Of a DNA stretch of 10,767 nucleotides, positions 7,327-10,767 are shown piece after piece. The notes under the pieces were generated by a model that worked only from the letters and a program-made list of their open reading frames with translations, was not told the origin of the DNA and searched no databases. The DNA lies in the NCBI GenBank assembly GCA_002701765.1, contig NZXB01000046.1, positions 25,347 to 36,113 on the forward strand. The letters are read 5' to 3'. The position numbers and the translations under genes were made by a program. The stretch comes from Porticoccaceae bacterium (GTDB lineage Bacteria; Pseudomonadota; Gammaproteobacteria; Pseudomonadales; Porticoccaceae). Each line of letters opens with the position of its first letter. Position 1 is the stretch's first letter.

Positions 7327-7349
7327 CTGACCCACAATGAAGAAGGAAT

Positions 7350-8279
7350 ATGTCAAATTACAAACAACCAGCATTAGCCATTTCAAAACTTCGTAAAACA
7401 TATGGAGCAAATTTCGAGGCATTGAAAGGCATAGATTTATTGGTGCAAGCGGGCGATTTTTTTGCTCTACTCGGGCCCAATGGCGCTGGAAAATCTACCA
7501 CAATAGGCATTATCTGTTCGTTAGTCAGGAAAACTAGTGGTTCGTTGTCAATTTTTGGTTGTGATATCGACACTGATTTTGCGAATGCCAAAAAATATAT
7601 AGGTGTGGTTCCTCAAGAATTTAATTTCCATCAGTTTGAAAAACCATTTCATATTCTTGTTACTCAGGCAGGTTACTATGGAATTCCCCGCAGAATTGCC
7701 GAGGTTCGTGCGGAAAAATTTCTTCGTGAATTTGGTTTGTGGAACCATCGTTTTGAAGCGGCGAGAAATTTATCGGGTGGGATGAAGCGTCGTCTCATGA
7801 TTGCACGTGCTTTGATCCATGATCCTCAATTACTAGTTTTAGACGAGCCAACAGCTGGAGTAGATATTGAGTTGCGTCGCGCGATGTGGGAGTTTCTGCG
7901 GGAGATTAATCGGCAAGGTAAGACTATAATTCTGACTACGCACTACCTCGAGGAGGCGGAAAGCCTTTGTAAAAATGTTGCGATCATAGATCAGGGGCAT
8001 ATCGTTCAAAATACTAGCATTAAATCATTAATTAAACAGTTAAACCGAGAAACGTTCGTATTAGATACTCGGGACGAAGTTGGGATTCCGCCAAAAGTGG
8101 ATGGTTATCCAATTGCGGTGACTGACACGCACTGCTTAGAAGTTGAGGTTGAGAGAGGTCAAACAATAAACCCCTTATTTGCCGAGTTAGAAAGGCAGTC
8201 GATTGATGTGTTGAGCATGCGGAACAAAACTAATCGCCTCGAGGAATTATTCGTCAACTTGGTTGAAAAACAACTTTAA
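7350..8279 (+). CDS. yadG: ABC-2 type exporter ATP-binding protein, YadG family
   Basis: This is the cytoplasmic ATPase of a two-gene ABC-2 exporter. Its 309 residues match E. coli YadG along the whole length as I remember it: Walker A GPNGAGKST (42-50), Q-loop VPQEFNF with Gln89, signature LSGGMKRRLM (141-150), Walker B LLVLDE (161-166), PTAGVDIELRR (167-177) and H-loop His198 in TTHYLEEAE. The C-terminal part after about 225 is the conserved extension ending in LSMRNKTNRLEELFVNLV (288-305). The substrate of YadGH is not known. AGAAGGA (7341-7347) ends only 2 bases before the ATG, which is closer than usual, but no other in-frame start fits the family better. It is the first gene of a plus-strand operon, 11 bases before yadH, with a large regulatory region upstream. 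Confidence 0.93.
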   Translation: MSNYKQPALAISKLRKTYGANFEALKGIDLLVQAGDFFALLGPNGAGKSTTIGIICSLVRKTSGSLSIFGCDIDTDFANAKKYIGVVPQEFNFHQFEKPFHILVTQAGYYGIPRRIAEVRAEKFLREFGLWNHRFEAARNLSGGMKRRLMIARALIHDPQLLVLDEPTAGVDIELRRAMWEFLREINRQGKTIILTTHYLEEAESLCKNVAIIDQGHIVQNTSIKSLIKQLNRETFVLDTRDEVGIPPKVDGYPIAVTDTHCLEVEVERGQTINPLFAELERQSIDVLSMRNKTNRLEELFVNLVEKQL

Positions 8280-8290
8280 AAGAGATCGTA

Positions 8291-9064
8291 ATGAGTAGAT
8301 ATGAGATATGGATTTCCTTTGTGACTATTGTCGCACGGGAGATACGAAGGTTTTTACGTATTTGGCCTCAAACTATCATTCCTCCGATTATCACAATCGT
8401 CCTTTATTTTCTCATATTTGGTAATTTAATCGGTGGTCGAATAGGGCATATGTCCGGTTTGCCTTACATTCAGTTTGTAGCGCCCGGATTGATTATGATG
8501 TCTGTAATTACAAATTCCTATTCCAACGTCGTTTCATCCTTTTTTGGTTCAAAGTTCCAAAAAAATATCGAAGAATTACTTATCTCGCCTACTCCAAATT
8601 CGGTTATTCTGCTTGGCTACGTTGTAGGAGGCATGAGTCGCGGTTTGGTTATAGGAGCTATAGTCACGATAATGTCCTTGTACTTTGCTAAATTTTCAAT
8701 TCACGATCTGAATGTAACAATTGCCATAATTCTAATGACTTCTATGATGTTCTCGCTCGCTGGGTTGTTAAACGCAATTTACGCTAATAGCTTTGATGAT
8801 ATTTCCATCGTCCCTACTTTCGTGCTGACGCCGTTAACTTATTTAGGAGGGGTTTTCTATTCAACGCAGCTTTTAGATGAATTTTGGGCAAAAGCAGCGC
8901 TCATAAATCCTGTGCTATATATGGTAAACGCCTTCAGATATGGAATGTGTGGGGTGACTGATATAGACATTTTCTGGGCCTTTTTTATGGTAGGAATATC
9001 TATAATTATTCTATTTGCTTTTACTCTAAGGCAATTGGAATATAGTTCCAGTTTGCGGAGTTGA
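8291..9064 (+). CDS. yadH: ABC-2 type exporter permease, YadH family
   Basis: This is the membrane partner of YadG. Its 257 residues have about six hydrophobic segments, at roughly 28-47, 62-82, 107-130, 141-162, 173-192 and 228-246. The family-specific stretches are FLRIWPQTIIPPIIT (21-35), FGNLIGGRIG (43-52), PGLIMMSVITN (65-75), NIEELLISP (92-100, the coupling region facing the ATPase) and SFDDISIVPTFVLTPLTYLG (167-186). These agree closely with E. coli YadH and the ABC2_membrane family. The ATG follows an AAAGAGA-like ribosome site. The TGA stop (9062-9064) lies just before the queF ATG, and the GGAG that serves queF overlaps the last yadH codons, so yadH and queF are probably co-translated. 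Confidence 0.93.
   Translation: MSRYEIWISFVTIVAREIRRFLRIWPQTIIPPIITIVLYFLIFGNLIGGRIGHMSGLPYIQFVAPGLIMMSVITNSYSNVVSSFFGSKFQKNIEELLISPTPNSVILLGYVVGGMSRGLVIGAIVTIMSLYFAKFSIHDLNVTIAIILMTSMMFSLAGLLNAIYANSFDDISIVPTFVLTPLTYLGGVFYSTQLLDEFWAKAALINPVLYMVNAFRYGMCGVTDIDIFWAFFMVGISIIILFAFTLRQLEYSSSLRS
9057..9060 (+). promoter_or_regulatory. Ribosome-binding site deciding the queF start
   Basis: GGAG lies 6 bases before ATG at 9067. A TTG at 9061 is also in frame, but only 0 bases from GGAG, so ATG 9067 is the likelier start. Confidence 0.65.
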
Positions 9065-9066
9065 TT

Positions 9067-9879
9067 ATGGATTCCTCCAACAAATTGCTAGATGAAGATT
9101 ACTCTATTGAGGCTGGTCGCACCCCCGAGTTATTGCTACCTATTTCACGTAATCGAGAAGGGGGTAGAACTTCAGTTGGTCCTGTCTTCGGTGCAGATTT
9201 ATGGACTGCATACGAACTCTCTTGGTTAGATATGCAAGGATTGCCTCAAGTAGCAATTGGCGAATTTTCGGTGCCGTGTGAGAGTAGCAATATTATAGAA
9301 TCTAAATCTTTAAAAATTTACCTGAATGACTTTAACCAGAGAAGAATACCGTCATGGAAACACGTTTCAAAAATGCTTTACACAGATTTGTCTCAGATAG
9401 TTGGAATTCCCATTGGCGTGCAATTATTTACCTTGGATAATTACTATCGTCACCGACCAATCTCTGAGTTACAAGGTGGGTGTATTGACCGCACGACTTT
9501 TTTAAAGAGTTCAGTAGATGTTGACGCAGATTTTCTGACTATTAATCACGCAAAGGAAGTTAAAGAAACTCTTTATACTCATCTCCTGAGAACCAATTGT
9601 CCAGTGACAAACCAGCCGGATTGGGCTTCTCTTTTAGTAACATATGAAGGCTGCAAAATTGAAGAAGCCGGCTTGCTTGCCTATATTATTTCTTATCGCT
9701 TACATCAGGATTTTCATGAGCGATGTGTTGAAAAAATATTTTATGATTTAATGGAGCAATGCAAACCAAAGGCATTGACAGTGTGCGCACGCTACCTGCG
9801 GCGCGGAGGTATCGATATCAACCCAATTCGAAGTACCCACGATGATTATTCGTTTGATATTAGGCTTGTCCGTCAATAG
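9067..9879 (+). CDS. queF: NADPH-dependent 7-cyano-7-deazaguanine reductase QueF (preQ0 reductase)
   Basis: QueF reduces the nitrile of preQ0 to the amine of preQ1 with two NADPH, a committed step of queuosine synthesis for tRNA wobble positions. With ATG at 9067 the protein has 270 residues, the long bimodular E. coli-type QueF (282). Conserved features are DLWTAYELSWLD (44-55), the substrate-binding ESKSLK (78-83), NQRR (90-93), and the catalytic segment TNCPVTNQPDW, with nucleophile Cys178 and acid Asp185. FHERCVE follows with His217 and Glu218, then RRGGIDINPIRS (245-256). These match E. coli Cys190, Asp197, His229 and Glu230. The gene is the last of the yadG-yadH-queF cluster, two bases after the yadH stop. 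I see no clear terminator after it and no preQ1 riboswitch before it. Confidence 0.95.
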   Translation: MDSSNKLLDEDYSIEAGRTPELLLPISRNREGGRTSVGPVFGADLWTAYELSWLDMQGLPQVAIGEFSVPCESSNIIESKSLKIYLNDFNQRRIPSWKHVSKMLYTDLSQIVGIPIGVQLFTLDNYYRHRPISELQGGCIDRTTFLKSSVDVDADFLTINHAKEVKETLYTHLLRTNCPVTNQPDWASLLVTYEGCKIEEAGLLAYIISYRLHQDFHERCVEKIFYDLMEQCKPKALTVCARYLRRGGIDINPIRSTHDDYSFDIRLVRQ

Positions 9880-9910
9880 TTGTATGGTCTTACTGGTGTC
9901 GGATGGTTAA

Positions 9911-9937
9911 TTGATTTTTGCGCCAGCTTTCTATAGA
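9911..9937 (+). promoter_or_regulatory. Possible tRNA-Ser promoter
   Basis: TTGATT (9911-9916) and TATAGA (9932-9937) are 15 bp apart, a little short for sigma-70. TATTAT (9950-9955) is another possible -10, without a good -35. Either would place a start 30-50 bases before the mature tRNA. The tRNA may also be read through from queF. Confidence 0.25.
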
Positions 9938-9990
9938 GTCCTTCCAAAATATTATGCTCAACCGTTGGGATGATCTACGTAAAATTTATC

Positions 9991-10081
9991 GGAGAGGTGG
10001 CCGAGTGGTTGAAGGCGCACGCCTGGAAAGTGTGTATGCGTTTATAGCGTATCGAGGGTTCGAATCCCTCTCTCTCCGCCA
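9991..10081 (+). tRNA. tRNA-Ser (anticodon GGA)
   Basis: The gene folds as a class II tRNA of 91 nt with CCA encoded. The acceptor stem GGAGAGG (9991-9997) pairs with TCTCTCC, including one G-U, and is followed by discriminator G and CCA. The anticodon stem CACGC/GTGTG holds the loop CTGGAAA with anticodon GGA at 10025-10027. It reads UCC, and UCU by wobble. A long variable arm, ATGCG/CGTAT with a seven-base loop, marks it as serine. The T arm GAGGG-TTCGAAT-CCCTC is standard. The sequence around the anticodon is identical to the E. coli tRNA-Ser(GGA) as I recall. The variable arm is about 3 nt longer than there (88 nt in total). It ends 9 bp from the stop of the converging DsbD-family gene. 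Confidence 0.97.
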
Positions 10082-10090
10082 TGCTTCAGG

Positions 10091-10767
10091 TTATTGACTA
10101 GTCTCTTTCGCTTTCAATTCATTTAACGAATCTAGAATTATTGTGGGAGTCAATATCTGGGGCAATATAATTGGTTCCGAGGAAAGATCTTTGGGGTAGA
10201 GAAGATAGAGTGGTACCCCGCTGCGATTGAACTCGCTTAATAATTCAGTTATTTGCGGATCACCATTGGTCCAGTCGCCTCTTAAATAAGCAATATTCTG
10301 TTCGGAGAATGCTTGCAAGACGGAGGTACGTGAAAGAGCTAATTTTTCGTTTGTTATACAGGTAATACACCAATCAGCTGTAAGATTAACAAATACCGAT
10401 TGCCCTTCTGCTCGGATCTCTGAAACGCGAGCAGCGGAGTACTCATTGAATTGACTGTTAGGGCTTGAATCATTAGTTTTTTCCATCCAAGGGCCGGTCA
10501 AAATTCCCAGAGCTATAAGAAACATGGCCATTGAGAATAAATGGCTCTGGGTCGTCTGTCTGCGCCATAGCCATAAACCAAAAAAAATTAAAACACACCC
10601 AAGAGCAATCATTGCCATGCCGTTCTCACCTGTCTGCCTTCCACTGACCCATAGTAGCCATACAGCGGTCAAATAAAGTGGAAATGCCATAATTTCCTTG
10701 AAGGTAGCCATCCATGGCCCCGGTTTGGGCAGGATTTCCGCAAAGCGAGGAATATATGAAGCCAGCA
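10091..10767 (-). CDS. DsbD/ScsB-family protein-disulfide reductase, C-terminal part (5' end beyond right edge)
   Basis: The reverse strand is open from the right edge to TAA at 10091, giving 224 visible residues. Family members carry electrons from cytoplasmic thioredoxin across the inner membrane to periplasmic thiol proteins. The visible part begins with LPKPGPWMATFKEIMAFPLY, a typical end of the DsbD-type membrane domain. Three hydrophobic helices follow at about 26-40, 50-67 and 76-93. A periplasmic thioredoxin-like domain has the redox motif ADWCITC (Cys133 and Cys136), NEK, GDWTNGDP and a cis-proline loop SGVPLYLLY with Pro185. GDWTN and the WCITC form look more like the ScsB branch than E. 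coli DsbD (WCVAC), so I give no gene symbol. An ATG at 10711 lies inside the conserved GPWMATFK stretch and is not the true start. Confidence 0.92.
   Translation of the reverse strand, partial: LASYIPRFAEILPKPGPWMATFKEIMAFPLYLTAVWLLWVSGRQTGENGMAMIALGCVLIFFGLWLWRRQTTQSHLFSMAMFLIALGILTGPWMEKTNDSSPNSQFNEYSAARVSEIRAEGQSVFVNLTADWCITCITNEKLALSRTSVLQAFSEQNIAYLRGDWTNGDPQITELLSEFNRSGVPLYLLYPKDLSSEPIILPQILTPTIILDSLNELKAKETSQ

Larger units (their letters stand above)
6820..7349. other. Long AT-rich divergent intergenic region
   Basis: These 530 bp lie between the start of the DUF2062 gene (minus) and the start of yadG (plus), and should contain promoters for both. A consensus -10 TATAAT is at 7066-7071 on the plus strand. 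Imperfect direct repeats lie at 7247-7262 and 7283-7297, and a palindrome at 7317-7326. CGTG-TAT-CACG at 6987-6997 is a small hairpin-like repeat. Two short frames, 7170-7235 plus (21 codons) and 7079-7327 minus (82 codons, GTG start), lack ribosome-binding sites and recognisable motifs. I do not call either one a gene. I recognise no riboswitch, 6S RNA or other known RNA family here. Confidence 0.5.

Noticed and set aside
7079..7327. 82-codon minus-strand frame starting with GTG in the 6820-7349 gap
   Set aside because: There is no Shine-Dalgarno, no family resemblance and no domain. It spans the repeats and presumed leader of yadG, so it is more likely chance than a gene.
9880..9990. preQ1 riboswitch linked to queF
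   Set aside because: I looked here and upstream of yadG and queF for the compact preQ1-I pattern and saw none. A riboswitch downstream of queF would not control it.
1..10767. A new defence, mobile or biosynthetic system
   Set aside because: Every long gene belongs to a known core family (Mfd, Gap, LolCDE, DUF2062, YadGH, QueF, DsbD-like). There are no integrases, transposases, long inverted repeats, CRISPR-like arrays or compositional breaks visible.

Overview
This is an ordinary chromosomal window from a gammaproteobacterium. It looks moderately AT-rich by eye (not counted). Every long open frame belongs to a recognisable housekeeping or conserved family, codon use looks even throughout, and I see no phage, transposon, CRISPR, toxin-antitoxin or defence genes. 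The nearest relatives I recall are of the Pseudomonas / marine Cellvibrionales-Marinobacter kind. The evidence for that is a mfd gene divergent from a long Gap-like dehydrogenase, a lolC-lolD-lolE operon followed by a DUF2062 gene, and a yadG-yadH pair next to queF. This placement is inferred from gene content and remembered gene orders, not from a search.

Layout. Positions 1-1307 (minus strand) hold the first 435 codons of mfd, the transcription-repair coupling factor, which runs off the left edge. A 203-bp divergent promoter region (1308-1510) separates it from gap (1511-2971, plus), a 486-residue GAPDH-family protein with an N-terminal extension of about 130 residues. After a 161-bp gap comes the tightly packed lolC-lolD-lolE operon (3133-6279, plus), encoding the inner-membrane ABC machine that releases outer-membrane lipoproteins to LolA. 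A DUF2062 membrane protein (6298-6819, minus) converges on lolE with an 18-bp gap.

The only long gene-free stretch (6820-7349, 530 bp) is an AT-rich divergent intergenic region. It holds a consensus -10 hexamer, short direct repeats, a 10-bp palindrome just upstream of the next gene, and one doubtful 21-codon frame. From it runs a second operon, yadG-yadH-queF (7350-9879, plus): an ABC-2 exporter of unknown substrate followed by the queuosine enzyme QueF. Next is a tRNA-Ser(GGA) gene (9991-10081, plus). The window closes with the C-terminal part of a DsbD/ScsB-family disulfide reductase (10091 to the right edge, minus), which converges on the tRNA.

How the genes work together. LolC, LolD and LolE form one LolCD2E complex. 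YadG and YadH form one exporter, with YadG the ATPase and YadH the membrane part. QueF makes preQ1 for queuosine in tRNA wobble positions, and why it shares an operon with YadGH is unclear. I found no convincing undescribed system. The items most worth checking are the Gap paralogue's cofactor site and extension, the 6820-7349 region, and the yadGH-queF link.
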